Part shown: one piece after another, positions 40,116 through 49,603 of the stretch
Layout: each line of letters begins with the position of its first letter
Position numbering within the stretch: the stretch's first letter is position 1
Assembly: GCA_913058185.1 (NCBI GenBank)
Contig: CAJXQX010000021.1
Location: 1-53,492 of the forward strand
Reading direction: 5' to 3'
Source: an uncultured Verrucomicrobiota bacterium
Lineage (GTDB): Bacteria; Verrucomicrobiota; Verrucomicrobiia; Opitutales; Opitutaceae
DNA length: 53,492 nt
Position numbers and translations under genes: made by a program
The notes under the pieces: model-generated
Databases searched by the model: none
What the model was told of the DNA's origin: nothing
Seen by the model: the letters and a program-made list of their open reading frames with translations, nothing else

Positions 40116-40343
40116 ATGTTCGATCTCACCACCGCCACCGTTATATATAGCCTATTTGTGGCGGCATTATTTCTCGGGCTTTGGATTTATTATGATCGTC
40201 GCGATCATGCTCGTTTTGAGGCGGAACGACGGCGCACTATCTTTCACTGTGTGAAGTGTGATCAAGTTTATGCGATACGGGGGGAGCATCTTGAGGCCGA
40301 TTGTCCATCGTGTGGCTTCAAGAACGGTCATCTGCGATTTTAA
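40116..40343 (+). CDS. Small membrane protein with zinc ribbon, 75 aa
   Basis: One N-terminal membrane helix (about residues 7-27, ATVIYSLFVAALFLGLWIYY) is followed by a charged linker and a two-knuckle zinc ribbon: C45-VK-C48 and C63-PS-C66. The cytoplasmic zinc ribbon would face the membrane. I do not recognise a named family; similar small proteins occur as hypothetical genes. It lies 66 nt before guaA in the same direction and after a terminator, so it probably has its own promoter. Confidence 0.75.
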   Translation: MFDLTTATVIYSLFVAALFLGLWIYYDRRDHARFEAERRRTIFHCVKCDQVYAIRGEHLEADCPSCGFKNGHLRF

Positions 40344-40409
40344 GTAACGAATTTCGTTTCAAACGGCATCATCACTTGATTCCGGCAGGACTCATGCTTT
40401 TGCTCACGA

Positions 40410-41948
40410 ATGGCTCACACGATTGCCGTTCTCGATTTCGGTTCCCAATACACGCAGGTCATTGCGCGACGCATTCGCGAATGTGAGGTCTACTCGAAGA
40501 TCTATCATTTCGCTACTCCAGTTGAAGAACTGAAGGCGGATGGCGTGACCGGTATTATTCTATCAGGCGGACCGAGCAGTGTCTTCGCCAAAAAGGCCCC
40601 CCAGCCGGACCCCAAAATCTTCAAGTTGGGCGTCCCCGTGCTCGGTATTTGTTACGGGCTTCAGCTCATGGGCAAGATGCTGAAGGGTAAAGTGTCCCGC
40701 AGCAAAGCGCGGGAGTTTGGCCTGGGTGCGCTTTCCGTTATAAAGCCGGGCCGGTTATTTCACCGCCTGCCTCGCAAGCTTAACGTGTGGAATTCACACG
40801 GCGATAAGCTCACTGAGTTGCCGCCGGGGTTCGATGCCATTGGCACCACCGACAATTCCCCTTTTGCGGTCATCGAAGATCGGAAGCGCAATTTTTACGG
40901 CATCCAATTCCATCCCGAGGTTTTTCACACCGAGCGTGGCGTTGATGTGATTCGTAACTTCTTGGTTCGCGTCTGCAAGGCAGAGCAGGACTGGACGACC
41001 GATGATTACATCAAGCAGTCGATTAAGGATATTCGCAAAAAGGTCGGTAAGTCTCGCGTGATTCTCGGGCTGTCTGGCGGGGTGGACTCCTCGGTTGCCG
41101 CCGCGCTGATTCACCGCGCGATCAAGAAACAGCTCACCTGCGTTTTTGTAGACAATGGTCTGCTCCGCAAAGGGGAGCGTGAGTCCGTTGAGCGTCTCTA
41201 CGGCAAGCACTTCAAAATTGATCTACGAGTGGTCGATGCTTCGAAACTTTTTCTCCGCCGCCTGAAGGGGGTCACCGACCCTGAACAGAAACGGAAAGTC
41301 ATCGGAAACACTTTTATCGATGTCTTCGAGAAATCGCTCAAGACGATCGGTAAGGCCGACTTCCTGGCGCAGGGCACCCTTTATCCAGATGTGATTGAGT
41401 CGGTAGCAATAGACGGTAACCCTGCTGCTTTAATCAAGAGCCACCACAATGTCGGTGGTCTGCCCGACCGCATGAAACTCAAACTCCTCGAGCCTCTGCG
41501 TGAACTCTTTAAAGACGAGGTTCGCGCCGTGGGTTCGGCCCTCGGTCTTCCGAATGAAGTGGTGTGGCGTCAGCCATTCCCCGGCCCCGGACTTGGCGTT
41601 AGATTACTCGGTGATATCACCAAAGCTAAACTCGATGTGCTCAGGGAAGCCGACGCCATTCTAATGGAGGAGATGAAAAACTCCGGCTGGTATGGGAAAG
41701 TTTGGCAGTCATTCTGCGTGTTCCTGCCTGTCAAATCGGTGGGGGTGATCGGTGATGAGCGTAACTACGCTTGGGTCATCGCTATCCGGGTAGTGGAGAG
41801 TATCGATGCCATGACTGCAGATTGGACGAAACTTCCTTATGATTTGCTGGGTCGGATATCTAATCGAATTACCAATGAAGTTCGTGATGTCTCCCGGGTT
41901 GTGCTCGATATTAGCTCCAAACCACCCGCTACCATCGAATGGGAATAA
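40410..41948 (+). CDS. guaA: GMP synthase (glutamine-hydrolysing)
   Basis: A 512-residue enzyme converting XMP to GMP with ATP and glutamine. The class I amidotransferase domain shows [11 protein letters not shown], the nucleophile C81 in GICYGLQ, and FHPEV for the catalytic His and Glu. The ATP-pyrophosphatase domain has the SGGVDSS P-loop, and the dimerisation domain ends KPPATIEWE, the usual C-terminus. Full length. No other purine gene is close by. Confidence 0.98.
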   Translation: MAHTIAVLDFGSQYTQVIARRIRECEVYSKIYHFATPVEELKADGVTGIILSGGPSSVFAKKAPQPDPKIFKLGVPVLGICYGLQLMGKMLKGKVSRSKAREFGLGALSVIKPGRLFHRLPRKLNVWNSHGDKLTELPPGFDAIGTTDNSPFAVIEDRKRNFYGIQFHPEVFHTERGVDVIRNFLVRVCKAEQDWTTDDYIKQSIKDIRKKVGKSRVILGLSGGVDSSVAAALIHRAIKKQLTCVFVDNGLLRKGERESVERLYGKHFKIDLRVVDASKLFLRRLKGVTDPEQKRKVIGNTFIDVFEKSLKTIGKADFLAQGTLYPDVIESVAIDGNPAALIKSHHNVGGLPDRMKLKLLEPLRELFKDEVRAVGSALGLPNEVVWRQPFPGPGLGVRLLGDITKAKLDVLREADAILMEEMKNSGWYGKVWQSFCVFLPVKSVGVIGDERNYAWVIAIRVVESIDAMTADWTKLPYDLLGRISNRITNEVRDVSRVVLDISSKPPATIEWE

Positions 41949-42030
41949 ATCAGCACGCTGCGTCATTGCCAGTTGAACCAACTTGTATTCGGCTGGTCCC
42001 ATAACTATTGCTCCAAAATTCCTCCCTGTA

Positions 42031-42786
42031 ATGAAAACCCTGCTTCGTATTCTCGTTCCTTCCATTCTGATGGTGCTGCCGATCAAGGCGGACACGGAGG
42101 ATGTTATCTCACTTGCCCGGTCTTATCTTGGATCCGAGTCGGCTCTCGAGGCGGTTAAGACGGTGGTCTTTAGTGGCACCCTGGTCTCCTCTGGCGTCGA
42201 TGCAGAGGGAGTGGAGCAAAGCACCACCGCTCAAATCGAAATTATTTTCTCGGCGCCATTCTACCAACGCATTCGTATCACCTCGCCGGAACGCACCGAA
42301 ACGACCGGGCTTGACGATTACGAAGGTTGGCAACGCATCGAGAATCCAGAAAACCTCGATCAATGGCGCATGACCTTGCTCGATACGGAGCAGATTCGCC
42401 GGCTCCGGGCCAACACCTGGGAGAATTTGAATTTCTTCAAAAATATCGCAGGTGTCGGTGGTAGCATGGAGGATGAAGGCTTGGTCGCAGTTGACGGAAA
42501 ACAACTCCACAAGATCGCTTTCAAACATGGGTATGGCATTATCTTTTTCCGATTCTTTGATCCGGTAACGGGCAAGCTCGTCCGCAGCGAAACCGACAGC
42601 GGCGCGGTTATCATGGAGGCCGGTGAAAACCGTGTCGCGGGAGTTCGGTTTCCGAACCAAGTGATTACCTCTTCGACCCGACCAGACGGAAGCATTCAAA
42701 AGGTGGCAGTTACATTCGAGAGCATCGAAGTGAATCAGTCGCTCGATCGGGGGATGTTCCGCGTCCCGTCAATCACGCGTCAGTAA
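42031..42786 (+). CDS. Exported protein, possibly LolA-like fold
   Basis: The chosen ATG gives a 251-residue protein with a signal peptide (MKTLLRILVPSILMVLPIKA). The mature part is predicted beta-rich, with ALEAVKTVVFSGTLV, FSAPFYQRIRITSPE, and FFDPVTGKLVRSETD segments of the kind seen in LolA/LolB-like lipoprotein carriers and related DUF proteins. There is no lipobox Cys, so it should be soluble in the periplasm. Family assignment is tentative. A TTG further upstream (41983) would hide the signal peptide and was not used. It precedes hisD by 63 nt without obvious functional link. Confidence 0.7.
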   Translation: MKTLLRILVPSILMVLPIKADTEDVISLARSYLGSESALEAVKTVVFSGTLVSSGVDAEGVEQSTTAQIEIIFSAPFYQRIRITSPERTETTGLDDYEGWQRIENPENLDQWRMTLLDTEQIRRLRANTWENLNFFKNIAGVGGSMEDEGLVAVDGKQLHKIAFKHGYGIIFFRFFDPVTGKLVRSETDSGAVIMEAGENRVAGVRFPNQVITSSTRPDGSIQKVAVTFESIEVNQSLDRGMFRVPSITRQ

Positions 42787-42849
42787 GATGGATTCCGAAT
42801 CCACCGACTTGCAGTTTTGGGGTCGAGTGGGATAGGTTCGCCGTTCGTC

Positions 42850-44148
42850 GTGCGTTATTTAAATTACTCATCTACCTCCGCCCGGGCTAAGCTGGCGAAG
42901 TTTTGTGCTGGTGCAATCGTGCCACCGGAAATCACCGCCAGTGTGGCGGCAATCCTTCGTGAGGTGCACACGAAAGGTGACGCCGCCGTCACGGCTTACG
43001 CTAAAAAATTTGATGGCGCTGTTCTTCGACCCCGCGATTTTCGCGTGCGGCCTGATCAGTTGAAAGCGGCTGCGCAACGTCTGCCGGCAACTCAGATGCG
43101 ATCAATGAAGGCCGCGTTGGCCAACATCCGTTCCTTCAACAAGCAGGGCATGCCGGAAAATTGGACAGGTCGAAACCCTCAAGGCGCGGAAGTAGGGGAG
43201 CGTCATCATCCGATCCGACGGGTTGGTCTTTATGTGCCGGGTGGCGAAGTGCCACTCGTTTCGACCGTCTTAATGACAGCGACATTAGCCAAGATCGCCG
43301 GGTGTCCCGAGATCGCGGTTTTTACTCCTTCTGATGCGCAAGGCAATGTAGCCGATGGCTTGTTGGCCGCGCTCCATCTGATCGGCGTGACTGAAGTCTA
43401 CCGCGTCGGTGGAGTTCATGCTATTGGTGCGATGGCCTATGGCACTAAAACGATTCCAGCCGTCGATAAGGTTTACGGCCCAGGCAACGCTTACACCATT
43501 GAAGCGAAACGTCAGGTTTTTGGGACGGTCGGCGTCGATAGTCTTCCGGGACCCAGTGAGGTTATGGTGATAGCGGATTCATCCGCGCGGGCAGATTTTG
43601 CCGCCGCCGATCTGTTGGCTCAGGCCGAACACGGATCCGGCCGGGAAAAAATCTATTTGGTCGGCACTTCCCGCAAAGTGATCGATGCAATCTCCGCCGA
43701 AGTGCAGAAGCAGTTGCCGACCCTCGGTCGAAACAAAAAAGCCGAACGGGTTTTGGATGAAGGATTCATTGCGGTGGAGGTGAAGTCCGTGGCCCAAGCC
43801 ATCGAAGTGGCGAACTACGTGGCGCCCGAGCATTTGGAACTCCTCGTGAAACCTTCGACGGCCAAGCGATTCGAACGCGATATTACTACGGCTGGCGCGA
43901 TGATGATCGGCAATTTGACTCCCACTGCGCTGGGCGACTTTACGGCGGGCCCGAGTCACGTTTTACCGACCGGCCGGGCCGGCCGGTTCTTCAGCGGATT
44001 ACGCGTGGCCGATTTTCTGCGACGCACGAGCATCATTCGCTACGATGAAAAATCTATTCGAGCGGGTGAGAAAGTGGTTCAAGCCTTCGCGAGCATGGAG
44101 CAATTGGATGCCCATGGTCGTTCCGTAGCCATTCGATTGGAGAAATAA
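42850..44148 (+). CDS. hisD: Histidinol dehydrogenase
   Basis: A 432-residue enzyme for the last two oxidations of histidine synthesis (histidinol to histidine, NAD-dependent). Markers are YVPGGEVPLVSTVLMTATLAKIAGC, KVYGPGNAYTIEAKRQVFG, LPGPSEVMVIAD, and LAQAEHGSGR, with the zinc-binding Gln and His in AQAEHG. GTG at 42850 gives a start matching relatives (MRYLNYSS); in-frame codons upstream are unsupported. Its stop is directly followed by the hisC GTG, so the pair is coupled. Confidence 0.96.
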   Translation: MRYLNYSSTSARAKLAKFCAGAIVPPEITASVAAILREVHTKGDAAVTAYAKKFDGAVLRPRDFRVRPDQLKAAAQRLPATQMRSMKAALANIRSFNKQGMPENWTGRNPQGAEVGERHHPIRRVGLYVPGGEVPLVSTVLMTATLAKIAGCPEIAVFTPSDAQGNVADGLLAALHLIGVTEVYRVGGVHAIGAMAYGTKTIPAVDKVYGPGNAYTIEAKRQVFGTVGVDSLPGPSEVMVIADSSARADFAAADLLAQAEHGSGREKIYLVGTSRKVIDAISAEVQKQLPTLGRNKKAERVLDEGFIAVEVKSVAQAIEVANYVAPEHLELLVKPSTAKRFERDITTAGAMMIGNLTPTALGDFTAGPSHVLPTGRAGRFFSGLRVADFLRRTSIIRYDEKSIRAGEKVVQAFASMEQLDAHGRSVAIRLEK

Positions 44149-45249
44149 GTGAGCACGCCAACCGAGCTCGCCCGCACCCATGTGCCCCGACTGCATGCTT
44201 ACACGCCGGGGTTTCAACCGACCGGTTCGGATTGGGTTAAGCTCAATACCAACGAGAGCCCGTATCCGCCGAGTCCCAAAGTTGCGGAGGCGATTACCCA
44301 AAGCGTAACCGATGATGGCGCATCGCTCCGCCTTTACCCGAGTCCGACGAGTGCACCGCTGCGCGCTCAGATAGCGGAGCTGCATGGTCTGGCCGAGGAC
44401 CAGGTGATTATCGGCAATGGCTCCGATGATATTCTGAATTTGTTGGTGCGCGTATTTGGCGGACCAGAAACTCCGACCGGATTTACGCTGCCGAGCTATT
44501 CACTTTATCCCGTGTTGGTCGCGATTCAGGACGGTGGCACTGCGACGATCGACTTCGATCGCTCGATGATATTACCGGTGGAGCAAATCGCGAATTCCGA
44601 TGCGCAGGCCTTCTTTCTTACCTCTCCCAATGCACCGACCGGAGTGGGGTTCACCAATGAGTCGATCGAACAAATTCTCCAGTCATTTTCTGGACTGTTG
44701 GTGGTCGATGAAGCTTACGCGCCGTTTGCGGAGGAAAATGCGATCACGCTGCTCGGCCGTTATCCGAATCTGGTCGTGGTGCGCACGCTTTCGAAGGCTC
44801 ACGCCCTCGCTGGCCTACGAGTAGGATATGCCCTCGCGAGCGCTGAAACAATCGGTCTGCTCGACCGCGTGCGCGATAGCTACAACGTGAACAAGCTGTC
44901 CCAAGTTGCGGCAGGAGCCGCACTGGGCGATTCGGTTTACTACGATGCCGTAATCGCGAGGATTAAGAAAACTCGCGACCGCTGGCTCGCCGCTTGGCGT
45001 GAACAGGGGTGGTTTATCTACGACTCTGCGGCAAATTTCATCTTCGTAGAACCTCGTGATGCTCAGGGGTTAATTGGCTCCGAGGTTGCCGCCAGCCTCT
45101 TTGAATACTTTAAAACACGCCGAATTCTCGTGCGCAGCTTCCCCAACCACGCCTTGACCGCGCCCTTTCTGCGAATCAGCGTTGGCACCGACGACGAGAT
45201 GCTCGCCGTCGATCAAGCAATTCAAGCATGGCTGAAACACGATCCGTAA
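44149..45249 (+). CDS. hisC: Histidinol-phosphate aminotransferase
   Basis: A 366-residue PLP-dependent aminotransferase that makes histidinol phosphate from imidazole acetol-phosphate and glutamate. Motifs are [29 protein letters not shown], the [10 protein letters not shown] Asp/Tyr and the PLP Lys in [20 protein letters not shown] start immediately after hisD. Its 3' end overlaps hisB by 22 nt. Confidence 0.97.
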   Translation: MSTPTELARTHVPRLHAYTPGFQPTGSDWVKLNTNESPYPPSPKVAEAITQSVTDDGASLRLYPSPTSAPLRAQIAELHGLAEDQVIIGNGSDDILNLLVRVFGGPETPTGFTLPSYSLYPVLVAIQDGGTATIDFDRSMILPVEQIANSDAQAFFLTSPNAPTGVGFTNESIEQILQSFSGLLVVDEAYAPFAEENAITLLGRYPNLVVVRTLSKAHALAGLRVGYALASAETIGLLDRVRDSYNVNKLSQVAAGAALGDSVYYDAVIARIKKTRDRWLAAWREQGWFIYDSAANFIFVEPRDAQGLIGSEVAASLFEYFKTRRILVRSFPNHALTAPFLRISVGTDDEMLAVDQAIQAWLKHDP

Positions 45250-45824
45250 CCCTCTCGCGTAAAACCGCCGAAACCGACATTGAGCTCTCGCTCGTGGTGG
45301 ATGGCTCAGGTGTATCCGAAATCGCCACTGGCGTGCCGTTTTTCGATCACATGCTCACCCTGTTTTCTAAGCACGGACTGTTCGATCTGAACGTGAAGTG
45401 CGATGGCGACATAGAAGTAGATTACCATCACACCGTCGAAGATGTGGGACTCGTATTGGGCGATGCTTTCAAGCAGGCGCTAGGCGACAAGAAAGGTATC
45501 CGTCGTTACGGATTCTTTTTGCTGCCCATGGATGAATCACTCGCGCGCATCGCGTTGGATATCGGTGGTCGTCCTCACTTGGTCTACTCGGCCGACGCGC
45601 CAACCATGTTCGTGCGCGATTTTAATATCATCTTGGTGAAGGAATTTTGCCGGGCATTCAGTAATGCTCTGGGCGCAAATCTACACGTCCAATTGGTTTA
45701 CGGCGAAGAGCCGCATCATGTGGCCGAGGCGATTTTTAAATGCCTCGCTCGTGCTATGGATGTGGCGACGCAGATTGATCCGCGGGCGGCCGATAGTCTG
45801 CCGTCGACCAAAGGGCTGATCTGA
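45228..45824 (+). CDS. hisB: Imidazoleglycerol-phosphate dehydratase
   Basis: A 198-residue monofunctional IGPD without the phosphatase domain of the enterobacterial fusion. Two metal-binding His motifs are visible: [12 protein letters not shown] and [15 protein letters not shown]. It removes water from imidazoleglycerol phosphate. It overlaps hisC by 22 nt. A palindromic element follows before hisH. Confidence 0.97.
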   Translation: MAETRSVTLSRKTAETDIELSLVVDGSGVSEIATGVPFFDHMLTLFSKHGLFDLNVKCDGDIEVDYHHTVEDVGLVLGDAFKQALGDKKGIRRYGFFLLPMDESLARIALDIGGRPHLVYSADAPTMFVRDFNIILVKEFCRAFSNALGANLHVQLVYGEEPHHVAEAIFKCLARAMDVATQIDPRAADSLPSTKGLI

Positions 45825-45841
45825 GCCAGCCGTTATTCGTT

Positions 45842-45911
45842 TGTCGGGCGTAAAACCCGACCCACGCAAAACCACTGGAAATGAGTTGTGGGTCGGGCTT
45901 TATGCCCGACA
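45842..45911 (+). repeat. REP-like palindromic element between hisB and hisH
   Basis: Arms of 24 nt (45842-45865 and 45888-45911) are inverted copies with two mismatches, one a G-T pair in RNA, around a 22-nt loop. Each arm is itself a small palindrome: GTCGGG...CCCGAC. This two-hairpin inverted layout is that of REP/BIME elements mobilised by RAYT transposases. It could also slow transcription between hisB and hisH. Confidence 0.8.
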
Positions 45912-45923
45912 TCCCAAAGTCCC

Positions 45924-45941
45924 AAACCTGAATTCCGAAAT
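45924..45941 (+). repeat. 18-bp repeat, copy 2 (before hisH)
   Basis: AAACCTGAATTCCGAAAT, identical to 33451-33468 before secY. It ends 6 nt before the hisH GTG. Both copies lie in the same orientation as the next gene. Confidence 0.7.
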
Positions 45942-45947
45942 ATCATC

Positions 45948-46574
45948 GTGATCGCTGTAATTGATAATGGCATCTGCAACCTACGCAGTGTGACCAAAGC
46001 CCTCGAGACGGTGGGCGGCTCGCCCATCGTCGTGCGCACCCCGGCTGAGCTGGATGCCGCCGGTGCGACTGGGCTCGTTCTCCCGGGAGTCGGAGCGTTG
46101 CGCGACTGCGTGGCTTCTCTGCGTGAGACAGGCTTGGCGGAAAGTGTGCGCGAATGGATTTCCGCTGATCGGCCTTTTTTAGGGGTGTGCTTGGGCATGC
46201 AGGCGCTTTTTGAGAAATCCGAAGAGGGCGGGGGACTGGCCGGGCTCGGAATCTTCCCCGGTGAGGTGAAGCGATTCGTTTTGCCGGCTGAATATAAGAT
46301 TCCGCACATGGGTTGGAATACCGTGCGGTTCGTCCAGGCCAACACCGAGCTGCAGGGGGATCTCGCGACTGACGGGCAATCATTTTATTTCGTGCACAGT
46401 TTCCACTGTGTCCCGACGGATCCGGCGTTGGTTTTGGCGGAATGTGACTACGGTGGGCCTTTTACGGCGGCGATTGGGCGGGGGAATTGTTTCGCTACTC
46501 AGTTTCATCCGGAAAAAAGCCAAGGCAAGGGACTCGATCTCTATCGCAATTTTGTCCGGCTATCGGGTCGATAA
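45948..46574 (+). CDS. hisH: Imidazole glycerol phosphate synthase subunit HisH
   Basis: A 208-residue glutamine amidotransferase that feeds ammonia to HisF. The catalytic triad is present: C81 in GVCLGMQ, and H187/E189 in QFHPEKSQ. The GTG at 45948 gives the family start MIAVIDNGICNLRSV, where relatives read IDYGMGN. HisF and HisA are not nearby. The repeat elements just upstream form the 5' region. Confidence 0.95.
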   Translation: MIAVIDNGICNLRSVTKALETVGGSPIVVRTPAELDAAGATGLVLPGVGALRDCVASLRETGLAESVREWISADRPFLGVCLGMQALFEKSEEGGGLAGLGIFPGEVKRFVLPAEYKIPHMGWNTVRFVQANTELQGDLATDGQSFYFVHSFHCVPTDPALVLAECDYGGPFTAAIGRGNCFATQFHPEKSQGKGLDLYRNFVRLSGR

Positions 46575-46695
46575 GTCACAATTTGGGGCGAATTGATTAG
46601 ATTCGCTAACTTGGGCCAACGATCGGTCGAATTGAGGCGAGATCACCGGGCTTTGTTTTGCATCTTGATCGGATCTGGGTTTGCTTCTCCCGCTT

Positions 46696-47982
46696 ATGCC
46701 AAAGACCGCCTCCTTAAAGATCGACGACCAAGAACTCGAATTACCCATAATCGTGGGGTCAGAGGGCGAAAAAGCGGTCGATGTGCGCAAGCTTCGTGCG
46801 TCCACCGGCTACATCACTTTCGACGAAGGATTTGGCAATACGGGCTCCTGCCAGAGCGAGATTACGTTCATCAATGGCGAAGAGGGAATTTTGCGCTACC
46901 GCGGATATCCGATCGAGCAGCTGGCGGATAAATCCAATTTTATCGATGTCGCTTACCTCGTGATCTACGGCGAACTCCCTACCGCTGATCAACGCAGCGC
47001 TTTCTCCGCTCGTTTATCCGCAGAGTCTGACCTCACCGAAGACATGGTGCGCTTCATCAGTGGGTTTCCGAAATCGACTCATCCGATGTCAGTGTTGGCT
47101 GCGAGCATGAATGGGCTCGGTGCCTATTACCCGCATCTCGCGACCAACAATCACAAACATGACCTCGGTCACTTCGACGATGCCGCCGCTATTGCGATGG
47201 CCAAGGTTCGCACTATTGCAGCTCACAGCTACCGCGTTACTCGTGGTCTGCCATTGAATTCGCCGCGCGCCGAATATGGCTACGCCGAGACTTTCCTGCA
47301 TCTGATGTTCTCCGAACCGGGACAGGACTACGTGCCCACCCCAGAAGTGGCGTCGGCTATCAACCTCTTCCTGTTGCTGCATGCTGAACACGAGCAGAAC
47401 TGCTCGACCTCGACCGTCCGCATGGTCGCCTCGGCTGGCGCCAATTTGTTCGCTTCGGCTTCCGCCGGAGTGAGTGCTTTGTGGGGACCTCTTCATGGCG
47501 GTGCCAATCAGGCCGTGCTCGAGATGCTTACCGCGATCCACGAGGCCGGTGATGACGGTTCCAAATTTATCGAAGCCGCCAAGAACGGCGAAGCCCGTCT
47601 GATGGGCTTCGGGCACCGCGTTTATAAGAACCATGACCCACGCGCGAAGATCATCAAAGGCAGCTTTGATAAGGCGTTGGAGAGCTTGGGTATCATCGAT
47701 GATCCTTTGCTGGATATTGCGCGCAACCTTGAGGCCGCCGCGCTCAGCGACGACTACTTCATCTCTCGTAAGCTTTACCCGAACGTCGATTTCTACTCCG
47801 GCCTCATCATGAACGCGCTCAAAATTCCGGTGGATATGTTCACCGTGATGTTCGCGATCGGACGTATGCCGGGTTGGGTTGCGCAGTGGCACGAAGTCGC
47901 CGCGAACCCGAAGTCGAAGATCAATCGTCCGCGCCAGATCTATGTGGGGCCGACCCCACGGGATGTGCCGGACTCCGTCTGA
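46696..47982 (+). CDS. gltA: Citrate synthase (type II)
   Basis: A 428-residue enzyme condensing oxaloacetate and acetyl-CoA in the TCA cycle. Motifs include [57 protein letters not shown] (catalytic His), [15 protein letters not shown] and [15 protein letters not shown]; the length and the N-terminal small beta domain ([17 protein letters not shown]) fit the hexameric type II form regulated by NADH in some bacteria. The ATG at 46696 was chosen over TTG at 46681. Confidence 0.96.
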   Translation: MPKTASLKIDDQELELPIIVGSEGEKAVDVRKLRASTGYITFDEGFGNTGSCQSEITFINGEEGILRYRGYPIEQLADKSNFIDVAYLVIYGELPTADQRSAFSARLSAESDLTEDMVRFISGFPKSTHPMSVLAASMNGLGAYYPHLATNNHKHDLGHFDDAAAIAMAKVRTIAAHSYRVTRGLPLNSPRAEYGYAETFLHLMFSEPGQDYVPTPEVASAINLFLLLHAEHEQNCSTSTVRMVASAGANLFASASAGVSALWGPLHGGANQAVLEMLTAIHEAGDDGSKFIEAAKNGEARLMGFGHRVYKNHDPRAKIIKGSFDKALESLGIIDDPLLDIARNLEAAALSDDYFISRKLYPNVDFYSGLIMNALKIPVDMFTVMFAIGRMPGWVAQWHEVAANPKSKINRPRQIYVGPTPRDVPDSV

Positions 47983-47986
47983 TACT

Positions 47987-49552
47987 ATGGCGGCCATCGC
48001 CGCCTATCGAATTTGGAAGCACGCTCTGCTATGGCTGGGCGTGCTTTTGCTTTTGATGGCACGCGTGCCGCTGCTGTGGTCGAGTGGCGAGTTCGTTAGT
48101 GAGGACGGCTGGGTCTTCTTCGCCGGCGCTTTCAATGCGCCCTGGTTCGAATCTATTATCACACCTTTCGCCGGTTATTTCCGGTTCGATGCGCGGTTGA
48201 TTGCGGAGGTTGTTTCCGTGCTGCCGTGGGCGAAGCAACCCTACGCTTATGCTTTGGTGGGTTTGTCGCTGAATGCGTTTATATTCAGCCTGATCTATCT
48301 TCCGGGTTTTCGATCTGTCTTGGCCAATGATGCGAGTCGTGCGGCGCTCGTCGGGTTGCTCGCCTTGGCGCCTCACGCCGAAAACCTCGGCCTTCTCACA
48401 GGTCAACATTGGTATCTCGGGTATGCCTTGGCGCTGCTGTTACTCATGCAAATGCCATCCGGCCTGGGCGGGCGAGTGGGAGTGGTGCTGGGAGCCAGTT
48501 TTTGTGCGTGGTCGAGTCCATCCGCATTGGTGCTGCTTCCGTTTTGGGCGTGGAATGGTTTCAGATCTGGCGATCATTTTACGAAGCGGTTGAGCGCGGT
48601 GGTGGTGGTGCAGTTGGTCCTGTATGCGCTCGCGATGTTGGTTTTTCGAGGCACGGAAGGTTCTCGTTCGGCGGCATTTGAAGTTGGCGATATGGCAGCA
48701 GCAGCCGGGAATCTCTTAGGGCGCGGGTGGTTGGTTTCCGGTTTGGCCGGTCGGGGAGTTGCCGAAAGCGTTGTATCGGTGGCACCACTTTTAGCCGACG
48801 GCTTGGCGGTCGGACTGCTGTTGGGAATTGGGTTTGGAGTTTGGCGGATGTCCCTGAACGCGTGGGGTGCTCCCGTTATGTTTTTGGGGATAGGAGCGCT
48901 GATGGCGGTTTTCTCGCTAACACGCACACTCTATTTGAGTGAGTTGGCCCAGCTCGAGTTACCCCGTCATGTTCGTTACCTCACCGCGCCGACTTTGTTG
49001 TTGATTGTCGGGGTTTGGCTCATGCTCGGCCCGTGGTTGGCGAGTCGATGGGTCAAAGTTGTGTTTGTGTTTCAAGTGCTCGCTTTTTTTTTGGGGGGGG
49101 GGCTGGTGCACGAAAACCATTGGGCTCGGTCGCCAGAGTTATTTCGATTTCGCGAACACGTTGAATCTATTGAGTCCTTTGAGCGGGATTTTGTTGAGGC
49201 TGGATTCGTTGGCAGTCTCTACCTCCCCCACGAAATACCCTATTGGGGCCCGGTATTGGAGTCGGCAAGCGGTGCATTGTATTCACCTGAGGCCGGCATT
49301 CTGGATGGTCTCAACGCCGAGTCAGATGCGGACGGTGTCGCGCAAATCTGGCTGGGATCGTTCCAGGTATTGGACGCACCCGATCGAATGGATCATGCAC
49401 TTTGGGGCCAACTCACCTACACCGGCACGGAGCTTGGCCGGATCTGGTTTGTCGATGGAGCCGGCCGGCAGTTGTTCACCAGTGAGCTGCTTTATCCGTA
49501 TGCGTGGGTTGTGGATGGTTTGGATATGACTCTCGTTTCTCCCACCGATTGA
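47987..49552 (+). CDS. Multi-pass membrane protein of unknown function with T9G10 tract
   Basis: A 521-residue protein starting 4 nt after gltA. It has about ten hydrophobic segments in its first 375 residues, such as HALLWLGVLLLLMARVPLLW near the N-terminus, and a soluble C-terminal part of about 145 residues that includes YLPHEIPYWGPVLESASGALYSPEAG. The layout resembles the polytopic glycosyltransferase-C or arnT-like families, but no catalytic motif is certain. A T9G10 run (49084-49102) encodes FFLGGG at residues 367-372. I do not assign a function. Confidence 0.75.
   Translation: MAAIAAYRIWKHALLWLGVLLLLMARVPLLWSSGEFVSEDGWVFFAGAFNAPWFESIITPFAGYFRFDARLIAEVVSVLPWAKQPYAYALVGLSLNAFIFSLIYLPGFRSVLANDASRAALVGLLALAPHAENLGLLTGQHWYLGYALALLLLMQMPSGLGGRVGVVLGASFCAWSSPSALVLLPFWAWNGFRSGDHFTKRLSAVVVVQLVLYALAMLVFRGTEGSRSAAFEVGDMAAAAGNLLGRGWLVSGLAGRGVAESVVSVAPLLADGLAVGLLLGIGFGVWRMSLNAWGAPVMFLGIGALMAVFSLTRTLYLSELAQLELPRHVRYLTAPTLLLIVGVWLMLGPWLASRWVKVVFVFQVLAFFLGGGLVHENHWARSPELFRFREHVESIESFERDFVEAGFVGSLYLPHEIPYWGPVLESASGALYSPEAGILDGLNAESDADGVAQIWLGSFQVLDAPDRMDHALWGQLTYTGTELGRIWFVDGAGRQLFTSELLYPYAWVVDGLDMTLVSPTD
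49084..49102 (+). repeat. T9 then G10 homopolymer tract inside the membrane protein gene
   Basis: Nine T (49084-49092) are followed by ten G (49093-49102) in frame. Runs of this length are prone to slippage during replication and are rare in coding DNA. A one-base deletion would move translation into a second frame that stays open to 49529, giving a different C-terminal part of about 140 residues. Confidence 0.9.
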
Positions 49553-49603
49553 TACGAGACTTGGCGGATTCGTCACTATGACCTATGGTAATCTTTTTAC
49601 CCT

